Positions 43,112 to 53,217 of a stretch of DNA of 64,000 nucleotides are shown here, piece by piece; within the stretch, counting starts at the first letter, position 1, and each line of letters begins with the position of its first letter. Below the pieces are notes generated by a model that was not told the origin of the DNA, did no database searches, and was given only the letters and a program-made list of their open reading frames with translations. Both the position numbers and the translations under genes were made by a program. Source of the DNA: JACMLD01 sp044223995 (GTDB taxonomy: Bacteria; Bacteroidota; Bacteroidia; Chitinophagales; Chitinophagaceae). The stretch lies in the NCBI GenBank assembly GCA_044223995.1, contig JBGALE010000002.1:248001-312000 (forward strand). The letters are read 5' to 3'.

Positions 43112-44812
43112 TCAATAATCGTATTCCCTGCGAAACATATTTAAACGTAGCCCGATCGTAAACATAGTAGAATTTCTGGATTGAATGGTTGCAGCCGCAG
43201 CATGATATCTCCGGTACATCAGTGATGCATCGATAAAAAGATTTTCCACCACTTCATACCCCACCCACGCAGATGCATTCAACCCATTTGCCCTTACCTC
43301 ATTAGCAATAGTATATCCATAATCGCCCAGGCTGCGGGTGCTGTTTAATAAAAAGATATTACCACCATAATTGCTGCTGCCGGTATCCACACCCTGTGAG
43401 AAAACGATCACTTTTAACTGTGCCGTCCATTTTGGTTTTGGCTGGTAGCGTACAATACCGATCAGTTCACTGAAATTAGCACCCAGCGGATGCGCCAATG
43501 GTTGATTGTAATGGGTGTAGTTGGCGATTGAATCCGAATGTGAATAGGTAAACGGCCTTACAACATTTACCTCACCCTGTATATCAAGGTTTTTTATATC
43601 GAATACATCTATCACCTTACCACCAAACTGTATCCCGAATTTATTTCCCCACCAGCCCCGCCCGGCTTTTATCTCCTTCAGCACAAATTCATCCAGTAAG
43701 AACTGTCCGTATAATTGACCCTGGTGGCCAATATTCATTTTATAATCGAGGCCCACCACCGCATTGTCCGGGCTGCCGTTTTGCTGCTCAATAGAACGAA
43801 GGAATATAACAGGATTGAGATAAGAGAAATCAAATCGGTTCGGTCTTCCGAATATGACGGCTTCAAACAAACCAATATTCAGCCACCTGTTGGCATTAAT
43901 ACCCAGCCGGTGCATCGCTGCATATTTTTTGGGCAACAATACATTGCCGGGATTGCTTTTGTTTTGCGGGATCAATTCCATAAAGAGGTTGGTATAATCC
44001 AGCTTCCAGATGCGTGTATTGATCTTAAAAAAAAGATTGTTAGTGCCAAAATCACTCAGCAACAGGCTGCGGTAGCCATTGCCAATAAAATTTTTGTCAT
44101 AGCCAAACTGAAACTTAAAATATTTTGCTGCGCTGAAGTACACCGAACCACGTGCATCGAAGTAATCATAAGCAGTTGCCTTAAATGGTTTATAAAAACC
44201 AGCGCCTGGTACCGCCAGGAATTTCTTTTCAAAATCCTGCACAAACAGGGGCGTTCTTTCCTGGTTATCGGTCAGGTAAAAATCAAATCCCACTTTATTC
44301 GCTATTAATCCTCTCGCAGTAAGGCCTTTGCTGTTTAAAAATATTCGCTCACTATTGCCTGATTCAATGGATTGCTGTTGTTGTATGACCGGGTTTACGG
44401 CCAGGAAAAAATCTTTTTCATTGGCGGTAAACAAATCGCCCTTTGTTTTATAAAACGTATTCCAAAGCGGTTTCCGGCTTTTAAATGAATCCGCAGGCCC
44501 TGTTACCCATTCACTGTTATTCATCAGCAGGTCATGCAGGTTGTACTTATCGACTGCCGATAAATGATAGAAATAGTCGAAAGGATATTTTTTATCGAGA
44601 GAGTCAGCCAGTTCTGCCGCCTTTACGGCCGATTTCCGGCTAAGCGGTTTCATGGCGGAAAAATTCAGTTCCTGGTTATCCTGCATCAGGATTTCCAGCC
44701 GGTCGAGGAATGCAGCATGTTTGGTGCCCTGCGGCAAATTGGTGGACTGAGCGGAACAAAAAACGGGTAGAATAAAAATAAGCCAGCTTACCGTGGTTTT
44801 TTTAAATTGCAT
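43112..44812 (-). CDS. Outer-membrane barrel protein, RemB/Wzi-like
   Basis: 566 residues. A signal peptide (LPVFCSAQ, residue ~22) precedes a helical N-terminal region (residues 30-90) and a long barrel with GRGWWGNKFGIQFGGKVID, YTHYNQPLAHPLGANFSEL and GLRLNMF at the end. This resembles the gliding-motility protein RemB and the capsule-assembly Wzi fold, a frequent Bacteroidota family. It is a single gene upstream of the peptidase on the same strand and divergent from dihydroorotase. Confidence 0.75.
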   Translation of the reverse strand: MQFKKTTVSWLIFILPVFCSAQSTNLPQGTKHAAFLDRLEILMQDNQELNFSAMKPLSRKSAVKAAELADSLDKKYPFDYFYHLSAVDKYNLHDLLMNNSEWVTGPADSFKSRKPLWNTFYKTKGDLFTANEKDFFLAVNPVIQQQQSIESGNSERIFLNSKGLTARGLIANKVGFDFYLTDNQERTPLFVQDFEKKFLAVPGAGFYKPFKATAYDYFDARGSVYFSAAKYFKFQFGYDKNFIGNGYRSLLLSDFGTNNLFFKINTRIWKLDYTNLFMELIPQNKSNPGNVLLPKKYAAMHRLGINANRWLNIGLFEAVIFGRPNRFDFSYLNPVIFLRSIEQQNGSPDNAVVGLDYKMNIGHQGQLYGQFLLDEFVLKEIKAGRGWWGNKFGIQFGGKVIDVFDIKNLDIQGEVNVVRPFTYSHSDSIANYTHYNQPLAHPLGANFSELIGIVRYQPKPKWTAQLKVIVFSQGVDTGSSNYGGNIFLLNSTRSLGDYGYTIANEVRANGLNASAWVGYEVVENLFIDASLMYRRYHAAAATIQSRNSTMFTIGLRLNMFRREYDY

Positions 44813-44848
44813 GCATTAGTTGTTTAAAGAGGATAACGATTTTATATT

Positions 44849-46192
44849 ATGCAAAAATACCTCATCAGGAACATCTCAGTAGTTAACGAAGGTAAGATAA
44901 TCACCTCGGATGTGCTCATCAAAAATGGCCGTATCGATAAGATATCGGGTAGTATCAATACAGTGGAAAATGTTAACGAGATCAATGGTGAGGGGAAGTT
45001 TTTGCTGCCCGGTGCCATCGACGACCAGGTTCATTTCAGGGAACCCGGCCTTACCCATAAAGCCAATATTTATACTGAATCGAAAGCGGCTGTCGCAGGT
45101 GGTGTTACATCATTTATGGAAATGCCCAATACCATTCCACCGGCGTTTACCCAGGAACTGCTGGAACAGAAATATGAAATTGCCCGCAATACATCGCTGG
45201 CCAATTATTCGTTTTTCATGGGTACCTCCAACGATAACAGCAGTGAAGTACTTCGTGTCAACGATAAAAAGGAAGACATCTGCGGCATTAAAATATTCAT
45301 GGGCTCTTCCACAGGTGGTCTACTGGTAGACAACCCATTGACACTGGAAAAATTGTTCAGTGAAAGCGAAGTGCTGATTGCCACGCATTGTGAAAATGAA
45401 AAGACTATCAAAGCCAATTTTGAAAGGCTAAAAAAAGAAAAAGGTGTGTTAACAGCAGCCGATCATCCCATCATCCGCGACGATAACAATTGTTTTGAAA
45501 GTTCTTTTTATGCCATTCAATTTGCCAGGAAATACAATAGCCGCCTGCATATTTTACACATCAGCACAGAAAAAGAACTTCAACTGTTCGGAAATCTTTT
45601 ACCCTTAAGGGAAAAAAGGATCACCGCTGAGGTTTGCGTACACCATTTGCATTTTACCGCCGATGACTATGCGCAAAAAGGCAACCTGATCAAATGCAAC
45701 CCTGCCATCAAGGCTCCGCACAACCGTGAAGCGTTATGGAAAGCGCTGCTGGATGATCGTCTCGATGTAATTGCTACCGACCATGCCCCGCATACCTGGG
45801 AAGAAAAAAATGAACCATACGAAAAAGCACATGCAGGTTTGCCGCTGGTACAGCATTCATTGTTGCTGATGCTCCATTATGTAAAGGAAGGCCGGATTTC
45901 GCTGGAAAAAGTAGTGGAGAAAATGAGCCATGCCGTAGCCGAATGTTTCCAGGTGGCTGAACGGGGTTATATCAGGGAAGGCTATTTTGCGGATCTTGTT
46001 ATGGTGGACTTGCGCCAAACGACTACCGTGTCAAAACAAAATATATTATACAAATGTGGCTGGAGTCCGCTTGAAGAGTTTACTTTTCCTGCAGCCGTAA
46101 CAGCAACTTTTGTAAACGGGCAACTGGTTTATGGAAATAATACATGGGATGAATCTAAGAAAGGTATGCGTTTACAATTCAACCGGGACTAA
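44849..46192 (+). CDS. Dihydroorotase, variant with Gln at the first metal-His position
   Basis: 447 residues, class I dihydroorotase. GAIDDQVHFREPGLTHK replaces the usual DxHxHxR by Gln60-Val-His62; GIKIFMGSSTGG holds the carboxylated Lys; ATHCENE and HILHISTEKE give metal His; IATDHAPHTWEEK gives the catalytic Asp. It would close carbamoyl aspartate to dihydroorotate in pyrimidine synthesis. The Gln may be characteristic of the Bacteroidota subgroup. A noncatalytic PyrC-like role is possible, but other sites are intact. It precedes the MutS-like gene by 9 bases. Confidence 0.88.
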   Translation: MQKYLIRNISVVNEGKIITSDVLIKNGRIDKISGSINTVENVNEINGEGKFLLPGAIDDQVHFREPGLTHKANIYTESKAAVAGGVTSFMEMPNTIPPAFTQELLEQKYEIARNTSLANYSFFMGTSNDNSSEVLRVNDKKEDICGIKIFMGSSTGGLLVDNPLTLEKLFSESEVLIATHCENEKTIKANFERLKKEKGVLTAADHPIIRDDNNCFESSFYAIQFARKYNSRLHILHISTEKELQLFGNLLPLREKRITAEVCVHHLHFTADDYAQKGNLIKCNPAIKAPHNREALWKALLDDRLDVIATDHAPHTWEEKNEPYEKAHAGLPLVQHSLLLMLHYVKEGRISLEKVVEKMSHAVAECFQVAERGYIREGYFADLVMVDLRQTTTVSKQNILYKCGWSPLEEFTFPAAVTATFVNGQLVYGNNTWDESKKGMRLQFNRD

Positions 46193-46201
46193 ACCAATTT
46201 C

Positions 46202-47518
46202 ATGCAGATAGACAGTACCACATTCAACGATCTTTCCATCTTTCACCAGGAAGAAGAATATTCCATTTTTCATAAACTGAATTTTACAAGAACACTGGGT
46301 GGTAAACAATGGCTCGCAAAATTTTTCGCGGAACCATTTTCTGATATCAAAAAAATTAAGGAAGTACAATTATTAATTCAATGCATCCGCGAGCAGGAAA
46401 GCAAATGGCCCACGCTTATCAGCAACGGAACCGTAATGGTGATGGAAAGATTTTATGAAACACCTGTTGACACCATACCCGAAAGCGCCAATATATTAAA
46501 TGGTATTACATATAAAGTATTACACGGTCCCGATTATTCGCTGGTACGTTATTCAGTGGGGCATTTCGCCGATTTTGTCAGTGGGTTCAGGCAATTGATT
46601 GAAGTATTTGACAACCCCTCCTCTCCCAGCCTACTCCGCGCATATATACAAAGGGCCAAGGATTTACTTAAAGATGAAATCATTTTCAAACTGGGTAAAA
46701 CGGGCAGCAGTACGCGCTTTTCCACGGTACAAACCATTTATTTTGGTAACCATCTCCGTTACCGTTTTAAAAATGCAGCACATGAACTGATTGAAATTTT
46801 CGGAAGGCTCGATGCATGGTATTCGATGGCAAAAGCAATGGAAATATTTCAACTGACCCTGCCGCAGTTTATTGATTCGCCCGATTCTACCATCGATGCA
46901 AAGGATTTATATCATTTGTTACTGCCGGTGCCTGTTTCTTATAATGTAACATTGGAACCAAAAAAGAATTTTCTTTTTCTCACCGGCGCCAATATGGCCG
47001 GCAAAAGTACCTTTATTAAATCTGTGGGTGCGGCTGTTTACCTGGCGCACCTTGGAATGGGTGTACCCGCAACGGAAATGAAACTGACGCTGTTTGACGG
47101 CATCCTCAGTAATATTAACGTGGTGGACAATATTGTAAAGGGTGAAAGCTATTTCTTCAACGAAGTACAGCGGATAAAAAATACCATTACCAAAATAAAC
47201 AATGGGCGGAAATGGCTGGTACTGATCGACGAACTATTCAAAGGCACCAATGTACAGGACGCCATGAAATGTTCGGAAACAGTTATCAAAGGCCTGATAA
47301 AAATTCCTAATTCGTTGTTTATACTGTCCACGCACCTCTACGAAATCGGCGAAGGATTGAAAGCCTATCCAAACATTGTTTTTCGCTATTTCGAAACAGA
47401 AGTAAAGGATGACCAGCTTATTTTTTCCTACCAGTTAAAAGAAGGTATCAGCAACGACCGGCTGGGCTATCTAATCCTCCGGAAAGAGAAAGTGGTGGAG
47501 ATGCTGGAGAAATTGTAA
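46202..47518 (+). CDS. MutS-family ATPase lacking the mismatch-recognition domain
   Basis: 438 residues, half the size of MutS. Only the helical lever/clamp-like part (1-~250) and the ATPase remain: Walker A TGANMAGKSTFIKSVG, signature region GESYFFNEVQRI, Walker B WLVLIDELFKGTN and LSTHLYEIGE. Such MutS-related proteins are common in Bacteroidota and their DNA substrate is not established. It starts 9 bases after the dihydroorotase stop, so it is probably co-transcribed. Confidence 0.88.
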   Translation: MQIDSTTFNDLSIFHQEEEYSIFHKLNFTRTLGGKQWLAKFFAEPFSDIKKIKEVQLLIQCIREQESKWPTLISNGTVMVMERFYETPVDTIPESANILNGITYKVLHGPDYSLVRYSVGHFADFVSGFRQLIEVFDNPSSPSLLRAYIQRAKDLLKDEIIFKLGKTGSSTRFSTVQTIYFGNHLRYRFKNAAHELIEIFGRLDAWYSMAKAMEIFQLTLPQFIDSPDSTIDAKDLYHLLLPVPVSYNVTLEPKKNFLFLTGANMAGKSTFIKSVGAAVYLAHLGMGVPATEMKLTLFDGILSNINVVDNIVKGESYFFNEVQRIKNTITKINNGRKWLVLIDELFKGTNVQDAMKCSETVIKGLIKIPNSLFILSTHLYEIGEGLKAYPNIVFRYFETEVKDDQLIFSYQLKEGISNDRLGYLILRKEKVVEMLEKL

Positions 47519-47555
47519 TTTTCGGGTTCACAGTCACCCAAAGATTTTCCGGAAA

Positions 47556-48752
47556 ATGAAAAAGCTATTACTTGCCATAGGCCTGCTCATGTTGTTTGCA
47601 GCAGAAATACTCAAGGTATATTTCATCATGCCTTTTCCGGGCAGCCAGCACAACAATACCATTGGCATTGCTTATTTCCTGCACAATAATATTATCTATA
47701 TCCGCATAACAGCTATCCTGCTCATTCTCTATAGTATTTCAGGAAGATGGAGCAAGTGGAGGGGCTGGCAAAAAATATTGTTTGGCCTCGCCGCCGCATG
47801 CTATCTGTTCATATTTGTTGTGTGCAATTATTATATGCTGGCAGATAAAATGTTTTACCAGCCACGTATCAAAAACTTTTCCGAAGGCAACGGTGGTAAA
47901 GTGGATGCTAAACAATTGGTCATTGGTGTAGCAATAAACGGTCAGGCAAAAGCTTATCCCATTGAAATCATCGGTTACCACCACCAGGTAAAAGATACGG
48001 TTGGAGGAACACCGGTGATGATAACTTATTGCACCGTATGCAGGACGGGTCGTGTGTACAGTCCAACGGTTGATAATAAATATGAAACCTTCCGCCTCGT
48101 GGGCATGGATCATTTCAATGCCATGTTTGAAGATTCAACTACCAAAAGCTGGTGGCGCCAGGTAACCGGTGAAGCCATTGCAGGGCCATTGAAGGGAAAA
48201 ATGCTGGATGAAATTCCATCTTCGCAAATGAGCCTGCAGTCATGGCTGCAAAAATATCCTTCTTCTTATGTATTGCAACCCGACAGCAATTTCAAAAAAC
48301 AATACGACGATCTCAAAGGGTTTGACAATGGTACTATTAAAGGAAGTCTTGAAAAAAGAGACAGCGCTTCCTGGCGTTTTAAATCATGGGTTGTTGGTAT
48401 TCAAGTTGACGGGCATTCAAAAGCATACGACTGGAATGATCTCGTTGCGGCACGTGTTATCAATGATTCTATGCCACAAATACCAGTGGTGATTGCACTG
48501 GAAACCGACACCGTTACTTTTCATGCATGGAAGCGGGTGGTTAACAATCAATCCCTGATTTTTGCAACAGACAGCACTGGTATGTTTTTAACTGACAAAC
48601 AGACGGGTTCCAAATGGAATTTTGAAGGCGTATGCATAGAAGGGTCGTTGAAAGATCAGAAACTGGTACCAGTTCATGCCTACCAGGAATTCTGGCATTC
48701 CTGGCAAACTTTTCATCCTGCAACAACACAATACCATCCCGGAAAACAATAA
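47556..48752 (+). CDS. DUF3179 membrane-anchored protein
   Basis: 398 residues. Three hydrophobic segments at the N-terminus (residues ~4-22, 48-66, 76-96) anchor a large domain with GQAKAYPIEIIGYHHQVKDT, VMITYCTVCRTGRVY and SAWRFKSWVVG-like blocks that define DUF3179. CTVC is a conserved Cys pair that could bind metal or form a disulfide. The function is unknown. It starts 37 bases after the MutS-like gene and is followed closely by an M1 aminopeptidase. Confidence 0.88.
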   Translation: MKKLLLAIGLLMLFAAEILKVYFIMPFPGSQHNNTIGIAYFLHNNIIYIRITAILLILYSISGRWSKWRGWQKILFGLAAACYLFIFVVCNYYMLADKMFYQPRIKNFSEGNGGKVDAKQLVIGVAINGQAKAYPIEIIGYHHQVKDTVGGTPVMITYCTVCRTGRVYSPTVDNKYETFRLVGMDHFNAMFEDSTTKSWWRQVTGEAIAGPLKGKMLDEIPSSQMSLQSWLQKYPSSYVLQPDSNFKKQYDDLKGFDNGTIKGSLEKRDSASWRFKSWVVGIQVDGHSKAYDWNDLVAARVINDSMPQIPVVIALETDTVTFHAWKRVVNNQSLIFATDSTGMFLTDKQTGSKWNFEGVCIEGSLKDQKLVPVHAYQEFWHSWQTFHPATTQYHPGKQ

Positions 48753-48769
48753 ACTATTTTCAATAACGA

Positions 48770-50380
48770 TTGCCGATGTACAAATACCTTCTTATACTTT
48801 TCAGCAGTGTTGTTCTATGTCATGTATCTTACCCGCAGCGAACTATTACCGATCCTTCCATCAATGTTCTGCATTACCAGTTTTCCATTGCATTAAATGA
48901 CGAAAACGATAATATTAAAGGCGAAGCCGTTATTTCCTTTGCCTGCCTGAAAAATGTCAGCAGCATTGATTTCGATTTGTCGGGAAAAAATAAATCAGGC
49001 AGGGGCATGACGGTAAACTCGGTAAAAAAAGACGACAAGAATATTTCATTCAAACAGGAATCGGAAGTGCTGCACATTAATGCCACTGGCAACACAGGTC
49101 AAACGATTGATATTACCATCGACTATGAAGGCATCCCTGCTACTGGGTTGATCATTGATAAGAATAAATACGGCCACCGTACTTTTTTTGGCGACAACTG
49201 GCCGAACCGTGCACATTGCTGGTTGCCCTGCGTTGATCATCCATCGGATAAAGCGGCCGTGGATTTTATTGTTACTGCGCCGGATCATTACCAGGTGGTG
49301 GGCAACGGCATCCAGGTGGAAGAAACCAACCTGCCCAGTCATCTAAAACTGACACACTGGAAAGAAACTGCTGAATTGCCGATGAAAGTAATGGCCATTG
49401 GTGTGGCAGATTTTGCCGTGAACTATGCAGGAAATGCGGATAGTATTCCCGTGTACAGTTGGGTCTATCCGGAAGACAGGGACAAAGGTTTTTTCGATTA
49501 TGCATTGGCGAAAGATATTCTTCCTTTCTTTATGAAAAACGTGGGGCCTTATGCATTTCGCAAGCTGGCGAATGTACAATCCAAAACACAGTTTGGCGGC
49601 ATGGAAAATGCCAGCGCCATTTTTTATTTCGAAAATTCTATTAAAGGCGACCGCAAACTGGAGTCGCTGCTCACGCATGAAATCGCCCACCAGTGGTTTG
49701 GCAATTCAGCTACAGAAACCAACTGGCAGCATATCTGGCTGAGTGAAGGATTTGCTACCTATATGACGCATCTCTACCTGGAAAACAAATATGGTGTTGA
49801 CAGCATGATTACCAGGTTGCAGCAGGACCGTGATGAAATCATTGGTTTTTCAAAATACCGCCATACACCGGTTGTTGATACCACGGTAACCAAAGACTTT
49901 ATGCAATTGCTCAATGTAAACAGCTACCAGAAAGGCGGATGGGTGCTGCACATGCTGCGAAGAAAACTGGGTGATGAACTATTCTGGCAGGGAATAAAAA
50001 AATATTATGCAACTTATGCAGGTAAAAACGCTTCGACGGATGATTTCCGTAAAGTAATGGAGACCACGAGTGGAAAGGACCTGCAGGTTTTTTTTAAACA
50101 ATGGTTGTACACGCCCGGTTTGCCATTGCTGGACGTAAAATGGAAATACAATGAAATAAGAAGAACGGTTACCATCACTGCCGAACAAACACAAACGCCA
50201 TTATTTGATATTTCACTACAGGTAGCGCTGGAATCGGGCACTGAAATTATCCTGCAAAACATGAATATTAAAGACAAAACCAATCAACTGGAATTGCCCT
50301 GCGCTAAAAAACCCACGAAGCTGATGCTTGATCCCGGTGTGAATGTGTTGTTTGATGCCAGGATTAGGGAAACAGATTAG
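48770..50380 (+). CDS. M1 family aminopeptidase (gluzincin)
   Basis: 536 residues; the second Met two codons in is an equally good start. A signal peptide (LILFSSVVLCHVSYPQ) exports it. The exopeptidase motif GGMENAS and zinc site HEIAHQWFG, then WLSEGFATY with the third ligand Glu, are intact. It lacks the C-terminal ERAP-like domain of long M1 enzymes. It would trim N-terminal residues of peptides in the periplasm. Confidence 0.93.
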   Translation: MPMYKYLLILFSSVVLCHVSYPQRTITDPSINVLHYQFSIALNDENDNIKGEAVISFACLKNVSSIDFDLSGKNKSGRGMTVNSVKKDDKNISFKQESEVLHINATGNTGQTIDITIDYEGIPATGLIIDKNKYGHRTFFGDNWPNRAHCWLPCVDHPSDKAAVDFIVTAPDHYQVVGNGIQVEETNLPSHLKLTHWKETAELPMKVMAIGVADFAVNYAGNADSIPVYSWVYPEDRDKGFFDYALAKDILPFFMKNVGPYAFRKLANVQSKTQFGGMENASAIFYFENSIKGDRKLESLLTHEIAHQWFGNSATETNWQHIWLSEGFATYMTHLYLENKYGVDSMITRLQQDRDEIIGFSKYRHTPVVDTTVTKDFMQLLNVNSYQKGGWVLHMLRRKLGDELFWQGIKKYYATYAGKNASTDDFRKVMETTSGKDLQVFFKQWLYTPGLPLLDVKWKYNEIRRTVTITAEQTQTPLFDISLQVALESGTEIILQNMNIKDKTNQLELPCAKKPTKLMLDPGVNVLFDARIRETD

Positions 50381-50487
50381 GTGCATCATTCTGCCAATAT
50401 ATTCCAGAACTATTTCTAAACTCAAAGGTTTGCAGTCTTTATAATTCTCCGGGGGCAAAACAAAAAAAATTATTTTACATTCATTGC

Positions 50488-51561
50488 ATGTTAATGAAAA
50501 CTTTTGGCAGCGCCGTCTATGGCGTGGAAGCCATTACTATCACAGTAGAAGCAAACGTACTCGGTGGAAGCAAATATTATATTGTTGGCCTGCCCGATAA
50601 TGCTGTCAAGGAAAGTATCCAGCGCGTGGAGAGCGCGGTGAAGTCAAACGGCTATCATATGCCACGCACCAAACTCGTTATCAATCTCGCTCCGTCCGAT
50701 ATTAAAAAAAGCGGCTCTGCTTTTGATCTTCCCATGGCCATTGCGGTATTAGGCGCATCCGAACAAATTACCGAAGTAGAAAAACTCAGCCAGTATGTGA
50801 TGATGGGCGAACTCGGTCTTGATGGAAGTATCCAGCCCATAAAAGGTGCATTGCCCATGGCCATCACCTGCCGCAAAGAAAATTTTAAAGGATTGATTGT
50901 ACCCAAACAAAATGCCAGGGAAGCAGCCATGGTCAGTAATATTGAAGTATATGGTGCGGGCCATTTGAATGAAGTGATTGATTTTTTTAACGGAAACTCC
51001 TCACTGCAACCCATCACCGTAAACACGCGGGAAGAGTTTTTTCATTCGCAATACGATTTTGATATTGACTTCAATGATGTAAAGGGACAATCCAATATTA
51101 AGCGTGCACTGGAAATTGCGGCAGCAGGAGGGCATAATGCCATATTAATCGGGCCACCAGGCGCCGGAAAAACCATGCTTGCAAAAAGATTGCCCACCAT
51201 ATTGCCACCACTCACCCTGCATGAAGCATTAGAAACAACAAAAATCCACAGTGTAGCTGGTAAACTCCCCGAAAATGCCATGCTGATTTCAAAGCGGCCA
51301 TTTCGCTCCCCGCATCATACTGTCAGCGATGCGGCACTGGTAGGTGGTGGCGGCATTCCACAGCCCGGAGAAATTTCGCTGGCACACAATGGCGTTTTAT
51401 TCCTGGATGAATTGCCGGAATTTAAAAGAACAGTACTCGAGGTAATGCGGCAACCGATGGAAGAAAGACGGGTCACCATCAGCCGTGCAAAAGTGGCGCT
51501 CGATTTTCCTTCCAGCTTTATGCTGATCGCCTCTATGAACCCATGGAGTTGCGTTGCTTAG
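50488..51561 (+). pseudogene. yifB: yifB/comM Mg-chelatase-like AAA ATPase, truncated by element insertion
   Basis: 357 codons remain of a family that is usually about 500 residues. The N-terminal Lon-like domain (FGSAVYGVEAITITVEANVL) and AAA core are intact: Walker A GPPGAGKTMLAKRL and Walker B GVLFLDELPEF. The conserved LIASMNPCPCGY continues here as LIASMNPWSCVA and stops at 51561, because element DNA begins within the MNP codons. The C-terminal arginine-finger part is lost or lies beyond the far end of the element. YifB/ComM helps natural transformation and branch migration in other bacteria. It is a known class of integration hot spot. Confidence 0.93.
51533..51544. other. Element-chromosome junction (attachment core region)
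   Basis: CTATGAACCCAT is shared by yifB reading rightward (Ser-Met-Asn-Pro) and by the recombinase gene reading leftward (Met-Gly-Ser-stop). The crossover dinucleotide must lie in or next to this block. The partner junction is not in the window, so exact ends cannot be fixed. Confidence 0.7.
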
Positions 51562-53023
51562 TTCCGCCATTTTGGGAGAGGTTGGGTGTGGGGAGGTATG
51601 AAAGGGAAATGGTAATGTCCTCTTTTCCGATTTCTATTTTTTCGGTAATGATTTCTACAATGCTCCTTTTTTCTTCAAAAGGCATTTCCCCCCATCGATT
51701 GTATAGGTTTTTTGCTTCCTGAAGTACCGTATCGGAAGAGAGATTTTGAATTCGGAGGAAATCTACCTCTGCCTCAAGTTCCGGAATATAGCGGTCAAGC
51801 TGGGCAATTTGTTCTTCTAAGGGTTGGTAATATTTCTGAAAATTCTCACGTGAGAGCTCTCTGTTTACCCGCATATTAACTAACTCCTCCATCTTTCTCC
51901 TGATACCTTTTGCCTCCTCTGTTGAGGTAGTTAGGAGTGTTTGCTTTTCCTGGATGATTCTGTCAGATTGTTCAAGATATTTGGAAATATCGGCATCGGT
52001 AAACAGGAAGGTTTTAAGCTGCTCATGGTAGATGCTATCCATATCTTCAACAGGGATTCTATTTTTGCAGGTTTTACAGGTGTAAACAGGTGAAGCATGA
52101 AAAACATACATCTTTTTGCCACAGATACAAGTAACAAATCCTGCAAGCAAGTGAAGACTCCGACGGCCTGGTTTTTTTCTTTTGCCTTGCTGTTCATCAA
52201 GAGCCTGATTACAACTATCCCATAACTCTGCTGTCACAATTGAGGGACAGGATGTAAGGACCCATTCTGCTGCTGGTTTAAGCTTCCAATTCTTCCCCTC
52301 CCCAAGACTTTTTGTGTAATTAGCCCGGCGCATACCTTTAGCTGTTGGGTCGCGTAACAATCGGTCAATAGTGGTGTCGGAAAACTTTGAGCCATTTCGA
52401 GTTCTGTATCCGAGGTTGTTTAGCTCGTTGGCGGTTGTCTTCTTCCGCTTTGTCTTAAGAAAATACTCATAAATCAGTGCCCGAACTGGCGCTTCTTTGT
52501 CGTCAACTACCAGTTGTTTACCGTCCCATTTATAACCGAATGGAGCAGCCCCGCCCAAAGGCTTTCCGAGCTTTGCTCGGATGGGAACTGAGGCAGCAAC
52601 GCGGCTGGCAATTTCTTCACGCTCCCACTGCGCCATCGCAGCAATGACAGTATAGAACAAGCGACCTGCGGGAGTACTGGTATCAATTGCCTCCTGTAAG
52701 GATATCAGATCTGCGTTGTGCTCCCGGAAATAATCCGCAAAATCCAAAAGCTCTCTAGTACTTCTTGCCAAACGAGCAAGCTTAGAAAAGATAAGGCCAG
52801 TTATATGCCCTTCTTTGATGTCCCTAAGCATACGTTTCGCTTCCGGATGATTCATAACTGTTTTGCCGGATACAGCTTCAAGATGATATACTTCTTTCAC
52901 AATCCATCCCCGAGATTCAGCATAATGTCTACCACGTATTTCGTGATGTTCGGGGGCTTCTCCCATTGCCTGATCTTCGGTACTGACCCGAATCCAGACT
53001 CCGACTGATTTTTTTGCTTCCAT
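51533..53023 (-). CDS. Large serine recombinase (site-specific integrase) targeting yifB
   Basis: 496 residues. The resolvase domain has nucleophile Ser14 in IRVSTEDQ, ISLQEAIDTSTPAGRLFY and MAQWEREEIASRV; the Recombinase domain follows (GKPLGGAAPFGYKW, TANELNNLGYRTRNGSKFSDTTI); a zinc ribbon has CICGKKM and CKTCKN; a coiled coil spans ~370-430. This is the large-serine-integrase architecture. The last three codons and stop (M-G-S-stop) come from yifB target DNA, so the protein end depends on the integrated state. It is the outermost gene of the element. Confidence 0.95.
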   Translation of the reverse strand: MEAKKSVGVWIRVSTEDQAMGEAPEHHEIRGRHYAESRGWIVKEVYHLEAVSGKTVMNHPEAKRMLRDIKEGHITGLIFSKLARLARSTRELLDFADYFREHNADLISLQEAIDTSTPAGRLFYTVIAAMAQWEREEIASRVAASVPIRAKLGKPLGGAAPFGYKWDGKQLVVDDKEAPVRALIYEYFLKTKRKKTTANELNNLGYRTRNGSKFSDTTIDRLLRDPTAKGMRRANYTKSLGEGKNWKLKPAAEWVLTSCPSIVTAELWDSCNQALDEQQGKRKKPGRRSLHLLAGFVTCICGKKMYVFHASPVYTCKTCKNRIPVEDMDSIYHEQLKTFLFTDADISKYLEQSDRIIQEKQTLLTTSTEEAKGIRRKMEELVNMRVNRELSRENFQKYYQPLEEQIAQLDRYIPELEAEVDFLRIQNLSSDTVLQEAKNLYNRWGEMPFEEKRSIVEIITEKIEIGKEDITISLSYLPTPNLSQNGGTKQRNSMGS

Positions 53024-53217
53024 TCAAAAGTGTTTTACTGGTTAGGAATAGAACTTACGCTGCTTAAAATATTAAGATTCGTAGGAACAATTTCAATCAG
53101 TATATGTATTTCCTCCATTACATGCAAGTAATGAGTACATACTAAAAATAGATTTACGATTTATTTTCATTCTCTTTTTGCCCTTTGGATAGCCTCTGTC
53201 TTCTTAATATTTCTTCA

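Noticed and set aside
43715..44308. 197-codon plus-strand frame opposite the RemB-like gene
   Set aside because: Antisense shadow frame with no domain likeness.
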